From: Rhinopomastus cyanomelas
Lineage: Eukaryota; Chordata; Aves; Bucerotiformes; Rhinopomastidae
Length of the DNA stretch: 64,000 nucleotides
Assembly (NCBI GenBank): GCA_013400115.1
Contig: VXBP01008239.1
Coordinates: forward strand, 373,484-437,483
Reading direction: 5' to 3'
The notes under the pieces were generated by a model. It was given only the letters and a program-made list of their open reading frames with translations, did not search any database and had not been told where the DNA came from. The position numbers were made by a program, and so were the translations under genes. Positions 51,995 to 62,902 of the stretch are shown one piece after another. Every line of letters starts with the position of its first letter. Position 1 is the first letter of the stretch.

Positions 51995-52380
51995 AGTAGC
52001 CTGTGTCCAGTTGTGGGGCTCACCAGTTCAACAGAGACTGGGAGCTGCTGGAGAGAGCACAACAGAGGGATGTGAGGATGACAAAGGGACTTGAGCATCT
52101 CCCTTGTGAGGAAAGGCTCAGAGGGATCTCAGTGCTGTCTGTAAGTATCTCAGGGGTGGGGGTCAAGAGGAAAGGGCTAGTCTCTTTTCAGTGGTGCCCA
52201 GTAACAGGACAAGCAATAATGGGGACCAGCTGGAATGTGGGAAGTTCCAGCTCAACATGAGCAGAAACCTCTTCCCTGTGAGGGTGACAGAGCCCTGGCC
52301 CCAGCTTCCCAGAGAGGCTGTGGAGCCTCCTGCTCTGGAGTCTTTGAAACCCCCTTTCTTTCCTGTGTGCCCTGATCTAG
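51995..52380 (+). mobile_element. CR1 LINE, divergent subfamily, 3' part
   Basis: gtgtccagttgtggggctca, cttgtgaggaaaggctcaga, taacaggacaagcaataatg, gttccagctcaacatgagca, gaaacctcttccctgtgagg and ctggagtctttgaaacccc follow CR1 order. The + frame retains KFQLNMSRNLFPVRV-like coding with gaps (F-Q-L-N-M-S-R-N-L-F). It is older than type I. Confidence 0.8.
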
Positions 52381-53077
52381 TTCGTGCTTCCTCCTGCCAG
52401 GGGATCCCTCACTGATGGGTCTTGGGGGGATCCTTTGATGAGCATCCTTCCCTGCACCTCCAGTAGCTCCAAGGGCCTCTGTGCAAGTATCTCTTGTGGG
52501 CTCCCATATCTTCATCCGTCATTGGTGGAGCTGGATCTCCTGCTTCACTGTGGAGTCCCCGGCCGGTGCTGGCTGTGGCTCAGGCTGTGAATTCATGGGG
52601 AACGAGGGCACCTCGTGCTCTCTGGTGCTGCTGGTGCCGCTGCCTCAGAGGCAGGCGCCAGCCCCTCTGCCCTGTAGGTAGTGATGTTCAGCAGCTCCAC
52701 ACCATCTCCACCTTGGCAGCCACCGGCCATATCCCAACCAGATGCAGTATCCACCTGTCAGCGGCGCGGGGGGAGCGGGTCCGGGGCTGGCAGCGCCCCC
52801 GAGCCAAACACACGACGGAGAGCTGCAATCGACCCAACCTCGCATCTGATCCGTGCTGAATGCCCCTCTGTCCTGGGCTCTGCCCGCTCCCCGTGGCCAT
52901 GACTCGCCCCCAGGTGCATGTGAGGAGACCTGCGATGCTTGGCCAGCAGAGCTGAGGAGGTGGAAACAGCGGGGCTAGTGATGGCACTGGGGCTGGCTGA
53001 GCCTCCAGTGAAGGTTACACGTTCTTGGGGTGGCAGCCTCACACCAGCGCGGATGGGAAGGTGTGACTCTGGCTGAG
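52381..53077. other. Intergenic DNA, nothing recognised
   Basis: No supported gene, RNA or repeat. Confidence 0.4.
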
Positions 53078-53683
53078 ATGGACAGGAGCCAGCCGTGGGC
53101 CCTGGTGGCCAAGAAGGCCAGCGATGTCCTGGGGTGGGTCAGAAGCAGGGTGGTCAGGAGATGGAGAGAGATTCTCCTTCCACTCTGCTCTGCCCTGCTG
53201 AGGCCACAGCTGGAATCTTGTGTCCAATTGTGGGCCCTTCAGTCCCAGAAGGACATGGTGCTGCTGGAGAGAGGCCATTGCAGAGCCACAGGGATGATGG
53301 AGGGAGGGGAGCATCTCCCTGCTGAGGGAGATGAAAGCTGAGGGAGCTGGGGCTCTTGAGCTTGGAGTAGCCTGAGGGGTGACCTCATGAATGTTGATCA
53401 ATATGTGAAGGGTGGGTGTCAGGAGGATGGAGCCAGGCTCTGCTCAGGGGCACCCAGTGACAGGACAAGGAGCAGTGGGTGTGAGCTGGACCATAGGAGG
53501 TTCCACATCAATGTGAGAAGGACCTTGTTGCCAGTGATGGTGCCAGAGCCCAGGGGTGCTGTGGAATCTCCTTTTCTGGAGACGTTTCAAACCCACCTGG
53601 GCATGTTCCTGTGTGACTGGATCTAAGGGATCCTGCTGTGTTAGGGGGATTGGACTGGGTGATGTTTCAAGGTCCCTTCCAAT
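53078..53683 (+). mobile_element. CR1 LINE, type I, long 3' part
   Basis: Starts in ORF2 (gtggccaagaaggccagcga), with frames keeping [50 protein letters not shown] and RRFHINVRRTLLPV. The ctggagacgtttcaaaccca block and one terminal unit end at cccttccaatcc without the attctatg tail. Frameshifts near 53340 break the protein. Confidence 0.93.
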
Positions 53684-53966
53684 CCCAGCTCCCTCAGCCT
53701 TTCCTCAGCAGGGATATGCTCCCCTCTCTTCTTCATCTCTGTGGCTCTTTGCTGGGCTCTCTCTAGTTAGATCTGTGTCCTTCTGGAACCAAGGGGCCCA
53801 CAATTGGACACAAGATTCCAGCTGTGGTCTCAGCAGGGCAGAGCAGAGTGGGAGGAGAACCATTCTCCATCCCCTAACAACCCACTTTCTGATCCACCCC
53901 AGGATGCTACTGGCCTTCTTGGCCACCAGGGCTGTGGATTGCTCCCTGCTCTTCTTCCCCACCCTC
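53684..53966 (-). mobile_element. CR1 LINE, type I ORF2 segment, inverted against its neighbour
   Basis: The reverse complement carries the same ORF2 stretch as 53078-53360: - frame LVAKKASSILGWIRKWVVRG and [20 protein letters not shown]. It begins exactly where the + copy ends, giving an inverted pair with arms of about 260-280 bp. Confidence 0.9.
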
Positions 53967-54774
53967 AGCCCACGTGCAGAGCAGTGCTAGAGGTGCATCC
54001 CACTGCAACGAGTGGCCTGTTTATGCTCAAGGTAAACAGCTGGCGCAGCTGGGGATATGCAGTGAGGGGTCTGCTCTGTCGCCCAGCGCCAAGGCGAGCA
54101 CGGACTGGGCTGTCTGGTTGGGACAGTCCAGCTGGCGAGGCTGCGCGCAGTTGTCCCTCCCAGGGGTTCCAGATGTGTGCTGGACGCTGTGGGAATGGGG
54201 TTTTATGGCCGTAATTAGTTTATTCCTGAGGTAAGCAGTATAAATAGGAGAAAAATCTGCTTCCTGTTCCAACGCAAATAGCCGGCTGGCAGCCGCCTGG
54301 ACAGAGGCCATCAAGCGTCAGAAGCTGAACAGGGGACTGTGTCAGCTCCGCATCCCCCTCCGGCTTGTTTGTCCGCTGATGGGTAGAGGAGTGTTTCTCT
54401 TCAGGTTACTAAATTTACTAGCTTGCTATGTTTTTTTAGCTTGGGGCTGGTTATTTGAGTGGCTGCTGGCCAATTGGCTGCCTACTGTTTATTTGGATGG
54501 CTGGTGGCCAGCATTTGTCACCGGTCCTCTGAGCATCCCCAACCCAGCTGACGTTATTGACCCGGGAGAATAGTCTTCTTCTCAGCTGGGCTGGGCCCGT
54601 GTCTGCAGCAGAGCTCTGCGTCAAGTCCTGCGCCAGCCGTGAGCCTCTTGCTGCCTTCGTGCTGGGAACAACCGCGTTTCCTTCTGCCCATCTCGCTCAT
54701 CCCCAGCTCTTCCCAGTGGCACCAGCCACAGCTAAAAGCAGGGCATTTTGCTGGACTCCTTTAACAGTGGCAAG
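53967..54774. other. Intergenic DNA containing an AT-rich candidate enhancer
   Basis: See the 54185-54560 entry. No gene is recognised. The hydrophobic 64-codon frame at 54379-54573 is a by-product of T-rich sequence. Confidence 0.4.
54185..54560. promoter_or_regulatory. Candidate distal regulatory element upstream of WNT4
   Basis: About 14 kb upstream of the WNT4 ATG. It contains gccgtaattagtttattcc (homeodomain TAATTAG at 54212-54218), cagtataaataggag (TATA-like, 54239-54246), ggttactaaatttactagc, ggccaattgg (CCAAT, 54468-54477) and gctgacgttattg (CRE-like). AT content rises sharply over the flanks. No repeat matches. Confidence 0.3.
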
Positions 54775-55165
54775 AATCACAGGGTCACAGAACATCACAG
54801 TGGTTTTAGAGATGGTCACTTCCAACTCATGATCTCACAGGATCACAGAACATTGGGGATTGGAAGGGACCTCAAAAGATCATCCAGTCCAGTCCCCCTG
54901 CCAGAGCAGGATGCCCTAGATCCAGTCACAGAATCACAAGGTCACAGAACATTAGGGATTGGAAGGGACCTCAAAAGATCATCCAGTCCAACCTCCCTAC
55001 CACAGCAGGATCCTCTAGATCCAGCCATTAGGGGTTGGACGGGACCTTGAAAGACCACCCAGTCCAACCTCCCGCCAGAGCAGGATGCCCTAGACCCAGT
55101 CGTACAGGAACTGGCCAGGAGGGTTTTACACGTCTCCAGAGAAGGAGACTCCACAAGCTCCCTCT
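54775..55165 (-). mobile_element. CR1 LINE, type I, three terminal units
   Basis: A tail-side segment (tcacagaacatcacagtggt, ttccaactcatgatctcaca) is followed by units at about 54836-54930, 54931-55024 and 55025-55100, each with gatcatccagtccaac- or gaccacccagtcc-type cores. Then comes acgtctccagagaaggagac. The first two units retain their own cacagaacatt tails, so whole 3' ends were duplicated. The 5' truncation is near 55165. Confidence 0.9.
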
Positions 55166-58100
55166 GCTGAAGAGGCTGGACATCCCTGCAGTTTTATCTC
55201 ACCCGTGTGGGATTGCTGTGCAGGAGCAGACCCTGAGCTCCGTGCCCGATGTGAGGGCAGCAGCACAGCTCACGTCCTTCCGGTGACTGGTGAGAAATGC
55301 ATTTCGTGGGAGTCTTTGCCCAGGCTGTGGCCAGTCCACAGCCTCCTCCTTCTTGCCTGGCAAAGCTCCGCCCAAGCACACACAGGTCGCCCAAGCACAC
55401 ACAGGTCACCCAGTGTCTCCCACTCCACTCCGAGCCCTTTGCAGCTCTGCCAGTTCCTGCAGCTGAGGCTGCCACTGTCCCCAGGTTAGAGCTTGGGGTT
55501 CGTTTTGCTGGAGAAAGCGGGCACCCTGGTAAAAAGGGTCTCAGAAAACAAGCACTGGGGGAACGCACCATGCGAGCTGGGTGAGGAGCAGGCTGGATGC
55601 CTGTGGGTGTGGAGGTGGTGGAACAGGCTGGCACCGGGAGGCTACTCTTCATCGCTCTCCGGAATATTCCTCACGCCTGGCCAAAGGCCATCTTTCCCGT
55701 CTGCCTGGCCTTGGGGATGGCTGTGTTGTGTGAGATGCGACCTCAGCCCCAGGTCCGGGCAGCACTTCCTTGGGGAAAGGGCAGGGGCCAGGGTGGCTGC
55801 GGCTCCCCAGGAGCAGCTCTCCACAGCCCAGAGGCTGTGCCAGGCACTGCACGGAGCCCCCCTGCTCACTCACCAGGCTGAGAGGGCAGCTCCACTGCCT
55901 TGCGTTGGGACCCTCATCCTCCACGCACAACTGGAAGCACTGTGGGTGAGTGATGCCCAGGGTGATCCCTGGGCTCCCTGCAGATGCAGCAGGGAATCAC
56001 TCTGGTGCCGTCAGATGCCAAAACCCATGCTCACAGCGAGTTCAGATGTCTTGTGGCTTCTAAGCCCCCCGGTGGGGCTGAAACCACACATCCAGCTGCT
56101 CTGGTGTGGAAAGGTACCTTCACACTAGAACGCCTGAGCAGAGGCCATTTGTGTCTGACTTGGAGAAGCCTTTCCTTGCAGCAGTGGTGGATCCCAGACC
56201 TCATGGGTTTGCAGTGTGAAGAAGGAGGATCTGTGGGCTTGAGCCCCGGCTGCAGCTCTGGTCAGCGTGGCTGCAGTTCCCTGGCAGCACCTCTCGCAGC
56301 AGAGCACTTTGTTGTTCGACTCACTCTCCCTGCTGGTGTTGGGTGGCTCCACACGATTCTGTTCCAGCATCTCCCAGCAGATGCTGGTGAGTCGGTAGGG
56401 CTCCGTCTGCCAAGGAGGGGGTTAGGGCAGGGCCCCAGTGCCCATCCCTTCCCCTCCATCGCCATGCAGCTCCCATTACCGTCCCAGCCCTCTCCTAGGA
56501 CACGGGCTGGCAGCACTCCCTTTCTCTGAGCTCAGCCTGTCTGGGTGCTGCTGAAGACTCCTCCAGGGACTGGGAGGAAAGTTTGTGCCAGTCCATCTGG
56601 AACTGGAGAAGGAAACGGAGCAACGAGGTGCCCGCAGGGGCTGAGCACATCTCTGCCATCACAGGCTGAGCTGCAGGTCCCTGGAGAGCCCCAATTCCAC
56701 CTCTGTGTTCTCAGGACCCCAGCTCTCCACGCTGGGTCAGGGGGAGGATGGCTGGGCCAAGCCTACGCCTCATGGAGGACCTGCTCTGAGGAGCCACTGG
56801 GTGGTTGTGGTCTCTGGGCCAACACGGGGCTGCATCAGCTGATGATGAGTTTTGGAGTTCCTTGGCCCCAGCACCGGAGGTGGCCTAGGCTCGGCATGGG
56901 CCAGCGGATACTCTTTGTGTGCAGCTGCTGCCGCTGGCATGAGCTCAGGGCAATGCCTCCTCACCATCCCCCATCGAGGGGAGCTCCCTGCCAGGCGCCT
57001 GCTGAATGAGGAGCTGCCATCACCAGCCCCATGGCTGCAGGAGAGGGGATTTCATCCCCTCACCCCTAATTCCTGCAGCCACTCTGCCAAACCCAGCCTC
57101 CATCCCGCCTGCTGCTGGCTGGCTCCCGGGAGCTCTCACAGCCTGCCCGGCCACACAAGCCTGCCTGGGATTGTTTTGAATTTAAAATCCTATTAGTCTT
57201 AAATTAATTGCCTTTTCTTGCAGAGCAGCGGGCTGGAACTGGCTGGCCCGGCTGGTAATTATTAACTGGGGAAAGTCTTGCTGGAGAAAAGCTGCTCCAC
57301 TCCTGCTGGGCTCCGCTCTGTAGGGGCAGCCCCTCCGTCCTGCTTTCTTCTCCGGCTTTTATTACCCAGCTCATCCCCTCTTGCTGATCACCCTTTTATC
57401 CACGGAGGGATGGGGAAGCTTTGAACCTCGGAATTAAATTCTCCTCGGAGCCATGACGAAGGGGCAAGTCTTGGTTCACTTCACTCTTGGGGGAAGCGGG
57501 AAAAGTCCTGATGGGAATCGAAATGTGTTGGCGGGGATGTCAAGGGGTTAATGCAGTGGGGGAGGACTGCGGCACCCAGGGAGATGATCCCACCCAGACT
57601 GACAGTCCTGCTGTGGGAGGGCTTTGCTTGACACTGGGATCATCTCCCTTACGCTGGCTCAGGGGCTCCTGGGTCAGGCACAAGGCAGGAGGAGCCCTGG
57701 GCTGTTGTGATGGCCAGAAGCACTTTCTGCTTTTTAGGGTTAAATTAGGGTTTAGGAAGCTGCTGACACCAAACAATCGCAAGGAGGAGGGGTAGCAGGC
57801 CTGGGCTGAGGCTATGCCAGGTTGTGGGTCTCTAGACCTGCACTGCTGGGATGGTGGCTGGTTCCAGAGAGGGGTCAGGATGACTACGACACCTCTGACA
57901 GGTCCTTGCTTGTGGTCTCACCTGTATGAGGGGCCAGGGCTGGTCCCACAGCACCCACAGGCACCGAGAACTGTGCCAGGTACAGAGCAGCCCGTGCCAA
58001 GGGAGGGCACCTCATGCCCAGGGCAGTGCTGGTTACACTCACTGGCCATTTTCCCTTTTGAGTGGAGCTGAAGGCTGCCTGGGCCGGGTACCATCCTGCT

Positions 58101-58256
58101 GGCGCTGCCTGCACGGGACCGGTTCCTGCCAGTCTTTCTCTGCCCACAAAAGCTGGTGAGAACCGGTGCTGCTACTGCTGCGGATGTGGTTCCTTGGGTC
58201 CTCCTGCTGGAGCCATCCCAGGTGACTGATGATCTGGGAGGAAGCAGATTCTGATG
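55166..58256. other. Intergenic DNA with one AT-rich candidate element
   Basis: A 19-bp direct duplication is at 55371-55409 (cccaagcacacacaggtc). The remaining sequence is unique-looking, with many short frames and no family motifs, except for the candidate element at 57165-57485. Confidence 0.4.
57165..57485. promoter_or_regulatory. Candidate distal regulatory element upstream of WNT4
   Basis: gaatttaaaatcctattagt, cttaaattaattgcc and gctggtaattattaactggg provide several homeodomain/POU-like cores. agctttgaacctcgg is TCF/LEF-like and ctcggaattaaattctcctc is a near-palindrome. The block is markedly AT-richer than its flanks and free of recognised repeats. Confidence 0.3.
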
Positions 58257-58272
58257 GGGTTTTGCTATTTCC

Positions 58273-58485
58273 CCGAGGATGCTGGGGGTGCGTTAAGGAC
58301 CATCCTCACATTTTAATCCCAAGTGAAGCTCCATTCTCTGAGGATGCTGAGGGTACCTTAGGGACCATCCTCACATTTTAATTGCAAGGGACTAGCTGAG
58401 GCCACTTGGTTTCCTGAGGATGCTGGGGGTGCCTTAAGGACCATCGTCACATTTTCATTCCAAGTGACCAGCTGGAGCCTCTTGG
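58273..58485 (+). repeat. Three-copy tandem repeat, unit about 70 bp
   Basis: Units begin at 58273, 58337 and 58412 with ctgaggatgctgggggtgcc, then ttaaggaccatcctcacatt and ttaatcccaagtga. Copies differ by about 10-15 per cent and by small indels. Confidence 0.9.
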
Positions 58486-58689
58486 ATCAGCAGGGATCAT
58501 CGCAGCCCCAGTTGCCCTCCATCCACAGCCAGCCCTCACGGCTGGGGGAAGAGCAGCCCAGGGAGCTCCCTGGACTTCTCCGGGACTTTCTGATTCCCAG
58601 CGACAAACCTCTCCTCAGGTCTGTGCATGACTGAGATTCGTCTTGGCCCCAGGGGAGCTCGGCCAGGGAGGCAGGGAGGGGAAGCTGGG

Positions 58690-58940
58690 CAGCGAGCAGC
58701 CGCTCAGCTCGCCCAGCCTGGCCGCCGGATTAGGCTCCTGGGCAGGGTGAGACAGGGACTGCGGCTTCGCAGACAGTTATTTCAGTAGCCCTGCGCAGCC
58801 CCGCGGCTGGAAAATGTGACCCACTCCTGATCCCCTTCGATTCGCTAGCAAGACGCTAATTAAGGCATGTAATGAAGACAGCAGCGTCCCTTAATAAAGC
58901 AGCGTTATGGGGGCGGATTAGGGAGCTTATCGGAGACAGG
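58690..58940. promoter_or_regulatory. Candidate distal regulatory element upstream of WNT4
   Basis: It contains ccggattaggctcctgggc, cagacagttatttcagtagc, agacgctaattaaggcatgt (homeodomain TAATTA) and cccttaataaagcagcgtta tggg, with a sharp AT rise between GC-rich flanks. No repeat was recognised. Confidence 0.28.
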
Positions 58941-60517
58941 TGGAAGCGAGCTGGGAGGCTGCGGCGAGCGGCAAGTGCGAGCCCCGGCTATCCCAGCCCT
59001 TCAGGGCAGCGCGCCGGAGACGCCTGGGGATGCGCCCTGCGGGGCCGACGGGGCGGGTGGGGGAGCTCCTCTGCTCCGTGGCGGGGCTGTTCTGGGGGTT
59101 CAGCGGAGCTCCCCTGCCCCATGGTGGGGCTGTTCTGGGGGCTTAGCGCTGCACCCCTCCCCTGCGATGCTGCTAGTGGTCCAGCCCCTTGGGAAGGAGG
59201 TGGGTGCGGAATGGCTGCGGTATGGGAAATATCCACTGCTTGGAGGAATTCTGACTCCTGAGGCCAGGCGAGCGGTGTCTGTCATGCCCTTGTTAGCCCC
59301 TGGGACCTGCCTGGCTTCTGCCCTGCTCTTAACGTGGAGCTAACTCGCAGTCTCTGCAGCCCCTCTGCTTGTTTGAAGGTGAGTTGCATCTGTTTCTGAG
59401 CAGCTCAGCAAAGGTCGGTGAGGAAGAAAAGAAGCTGGGCTCTCCCTGGCCCCGTGACCTTCATTCAGGAGAGACCCCAGTCGTTGGGGGCTGCTGGCCC
59501 TCCTGTAAGTTGGGGTTGTGGCAGCACTGCTTCCAGCTTCAGCCTCCAGCCAGACACTGTCCTGCTTCCTCTACCACCAGCTCCTGTAATCAGGAGCCCT
59601 TCAGCCACCTCCAGTCCTTTGAACAACTGGGGACTCCTGAGCTCAGTCTGACTGTCTCCTCTTTTGAGTTCTGGGGTCCTACACAACTGCCCCCTTGTCC
59701 CTAATGATCTGTCCAAGTCCACCCAACCCTCCCTTCCAGCGTCTGACACCTTACCACATCCTCCTTCCTCATCAGCTACTCTCCATTTCCCAGAGGGTTC
59801 AGACCTACCTGGCTGCATGGTCTGATCTCCTGGCACATGGATGGCAACTCCTGGGCTGGGGGTTGAGCCAGGACCCCTTGGGGGAAAGGGACAGCAGGTC
59901 CACTTGCAGGCTGCTCTTTCTCCATCTCCTCCACTGCCAAGGAAAGGCACCTCCACTCTGTCCTTCAGCCTGGACCAGTTGAGCTTTTCCAGCACTGCCT
60001 GGGCTGCAGAGGGACCTGGGGCTGTTGTTCCTTGTGGGTCTCTTGGGAGGGAAGGGAAGCAGCAGGTGTTTTTCCTCACTCGGGACATGATGCCCTGTGA
60101 AGAGTGGAGGAAGGTGTGAGCCAGCAATTTGGCCTCATGGAAACAGAAACCAGAGAGGGGAGATTTCTCCATGGGCATTCTGTGTGGTCTCTACCCAAAG
60201 CTGCGGAGAGGTCAAGTGTTTAGCAGGAGGGACAATTGGCTGATGGCTGGAGGATAGTTGGGCTGTTCTGGGGTTTTGTGGACCTGTAACCATGGCAGAG
60301 GAACTGGGTCTGGGCAGGTCTCCCATAGCTCTTAGTGTTGGTTTGTGGAAGAGCATCACTTGCTCCAAAGCAGGTCACCCATCGCCTTGAGATGGGGAAG
60401 GTCCTGGCTTGACCTGGGCATCACATTAGGATGGATGAGCAGCCCACACCGGCACACAGAGAGAAGGGACTGTGGTGAGGCCACAGCCTCCCTTTCTTTC
60501 CAGGGTGAGGGGACCAA
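58941..60517. other. Intergenic DNA, nothing recognised
   Basis: A 38-bp-spaced direct repeat (ggggctgttctgggggtt and ggggctgttctgggggct) lies at 59081-59143. No gene or RNA is supported, including for the 237-codon - frame 59465-60178. Confidence 0.4.
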
Positions 60518-60752
60518 AGAATCACAGAACACTAGGGGTTGAAAGAGACCTCAAAACATCACCCAGTCCAGTCCCCCTGCCACAGCAGGATCCCCTAGAT
60601 CCAGTCATTAGGGTTTGGAAGGGACCTCGAAAGATCATCCAATCCAACCCCTTGCCACAGCAGGATTCCCTAGATCCAGTTGCACAGGAATTTGGCCAGA
60701 GGGGTTTTCCATATCTCCAGAGATGCTCCACTGGGCAGCCCCTTCCAGATGC
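60518..60752 (-). mobile_element. CR1 LINE, type I, two terminal units
   Basis: agaatcacagaacactaggg, unit one to gatccagtcattagggtttg, unit two to agatccagttgcacagga, then the body start tttccatatctccagagatg and ctgggcagccccttccag. It is truncated near 60752. Confidence 0.9.
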
Positions 60753-61777
60753 TCAGCTGTCAGTGCTGAGTCCTCTGCTCTGGTGTCTGGGCTGTGACAG
60801 AATGGGGGAACCCTGGGCAGGTTCTTGTTCCTCAGGAGCCAGGAACTTCACAGTCTCCCTTGTCCCCTTCTGGCCTCCAGCTGGTCCCTAGAAGCCTAAG
60901 CATGACCCTCTCGCTCAGCTGGAGGTGCTGGAGGAGGGAGAATGGTGACAGGGCTCCCTTGGTAACTGCTGTTGGTGTCATGCAACGTGCTGGCAGCCCG
61001 GAGCCCTCTGCACCGTGGAAAGAGCTAGGGACCACCCAAAGGTGCTGTGCAGTGGGGTGCTTTGTGCCAGATTTCCTCTGTTGATGGGAAGTGCTCTCTT
61101 CCAGCAAACAGCCCCGAAGGTCAGCCAGGCCTTGCAGGGCTGTGGTAGGGAGTGAACAGGGTGAAGACATTCCCTGGATCGCGGTCACTTCCCTGTCTCC
61201 AAAGGAGAAGCAGAACCTGTTGTTTTGGTGGCTGTTTGCCCCTGCCGGGAGAGCCATGGCTGGCTGGCAGAACGTTCCCAGGAACTGATTTCACGGCAGA
61301 TCTCCTGGCAGCGGCCGTCTCCTACTCGGCCTCTCCAGCTCCACGTTCCCAGCGACTGCACCGTCAAAGGAGCCCCTGCTCCCACTGCATTCCTGTGCCC
61401 ACGCTCATCTGCTCCAGCAGGGCAGCGTGGGGCTGCTCAGGAGGCACTGGCAGCCCAGGAGGAAATGCCTGCACATCTCTTGCCTCTGGCCATCTGCACT
61501 GCCTCAACCCAGGGGGAGAGCTGCCATCTCCCCTGAGCCCATCTCACAGCACCCTTTCTTGCGCCTGTGGGAGCCGGGCTCTGCAATGGGAAAGGGTCCT
61601 CTCCACCAGGATGGCTGTTCCTGGAGTGTCCCCACAACCTTTGGGTTCTTGGAGCCTGACAGAGCTGCAGAACGTGTTGTTGGATCGCAGAGCTTGGCCT
61701 CTATTGCCCTGGGTGCTCGGCGATGCCTCTCCTTGCTCTTCTCCATCCACCCTGGCAGAGAAGTCTGATTGAGACAG
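60753..61777. other. Intergenic DNA, nothing recognised
   Basis: No supported gene, RNA or repeat. The 206-codon + frame 61152-61772 has no recognisable motif. Confidence 0.4.
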
Positions 61778-61909
61778 GGATTCTTGCTGGGCTCCTGCTG
61801 GATTCTTGCTGGGCTCCTGCTGGATTCTTGCCTGGCTGCTGCTGGATCCTTGCCAGGCTCCTGCTGGATTCTTGCTGGGTTCCTGCTGGATTCTTGCTGG
61901 CCTCCTGCC
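61778..61909 (+). repeat. 22-bp tandem array, six units
   Basis: Unit ggattcttgctgggctcctg ct, repeated six times with few changes (cctggctgctgct, gccaggctcctgct). Unit length 22 is not a multiple of three, so frames cycle: L-L-L-D-S-C-W-A-P-A-G-F on + and Q-Q-E-S-S-R-S on -. These frames are artefacts. Confidence 0.92.
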
Positions 61910-62269
61910 TCAGCTTCCTACCTCTAGATCCTGGGCTCATCCTTGCAGAATTTGCAGGGGTGAAATTTCCCAGGCAGGGAAGACAAGGGGATGGTCAGGA
62001 GAAGAGTGGCAGCCCCTCTGATTTACTGCTTCCATCTCTCCAGGTGGATTTTTCTTCCTCCCATTGGCCCTTGTGCCTCTGCCCTGCTGTCCGCTCGTGG
62101 CTTGTGGTTCCCCTGCCACGTAACCTGAGCAGACTCGATGTTTATCTGTGACTATACGACATGTTTTGGATGCCGCCTTGGTTCTCAGAGGCTATTTGAG
62201 AGTCTTTACCCCTGGCCAGTCTCAGGCTCCTCGGGGTGTCTCCCCGTGTCCCAGCAGTGAGGCACAAAA
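61910..62269. other. Intergenic DNA, nothing recognised
   Basis: No gene or repeat seen. Confidence 0.4.
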
Positions 62270-62352
62270 GGGTTGATCTAAGGGATCCTGCTGTGGCCGG
62301 GGGATTGGACTGGATGATCTTTCAAGGTCCCTTCCAATCCCTAGTGGTCTGT
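62270..62352 (+). mobile_element. CR1 type I terminal unit, solo
   Basis: ttgatctaagggatcctgct, gtggccgggggattggactg, gatgatctttcaaggtccct, tccaatccctagtggtctgt g. Only the 3' terminal unit is present. Confidence 0.87.
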
Positions 62353-62749
62353 GAGCCTCAGGTCTCCCTGTCTTGAGCATCTGTGGCATGGCAGAAGTGC
62401 CCTGTGGTTGCCCAGGTTGGTTCCCCGAGCGCCACAAGGCATCGCTGCTCCTCACCGGATCTTCGGCAAAGCCTCCTTCTCCAGCAGGCTCTGTCCTCCT
62501 CTGTTCAGTCTTTCCTCCCAAAGACCCTTCCTGCTCAGCCCCCAGGTGGACCGTTGTCCTCCTGCCACCCTCCGGCTCTCGATGTCCCTGCCAGGCAGGC
62601 GGGCAGCTGCCTCATGGCTTTCTGCTGGTGGCTGCTCGGGGCTGTCGGTCCCGGCTGCCTGTTGGCCCCACTGGCAGCCCCATAGGGTCAGAAAGGCCAT
62701 ACTGGCCCCACCGATGGGAGCGGACGCTGCTTGCTACCACTCCTGCCTG
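62353..62749. other. Intergenic DNA, nothing recognised
   Basis: No gene or repeat seen. Overlapping frames of 100-180 codons on + are in three different phases over the same DNA, so they cannot all be real and none has motifs. Confidence 0.4.
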
Positions 62750-62902
62750 GGGAGGGCTCTGACTGGCCCTCCCTGGCCATTTTTCCCAGCTGGGGAGGTC
62801 TGGAGCTCAGAGACAGGGTTTGTCAGTGGGGTGGGCCAGTTGGGTTCAGCGTTTGGCTCAATGAGGTCTTTTCGAGCCTGCATGACTCTGTGATTCTGTG
62901 AG
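62750..62902 (+). mobile_element. CR1 LINE, type III, 3' end
   Basis: ccctccctggccatttttcc, cagctggggaggtctggagc, ggtgggccagttgggttcag, then aatgaggtcttttcgagcct and gactctgtgattctgtg. It has the attctgtg tail. Confidence 0.87.

Noticed and set aside
53078..53683. CR1 ORF2 C-terminal frames as possible active retrotransposon
   Set aside because: Frameshifts and 5' truncation remove the endonuclease and polymerase domains, so no copy in the window can be autonomous.
54379..54573. 64-codon hydrophobic + strand frame resembling a small membrane protein
   Set aside because: T-rich DNA gives Leu/Phe/Val/Trp by chance. It sits in a probable non-coding AT-rich island with no supporting signals.
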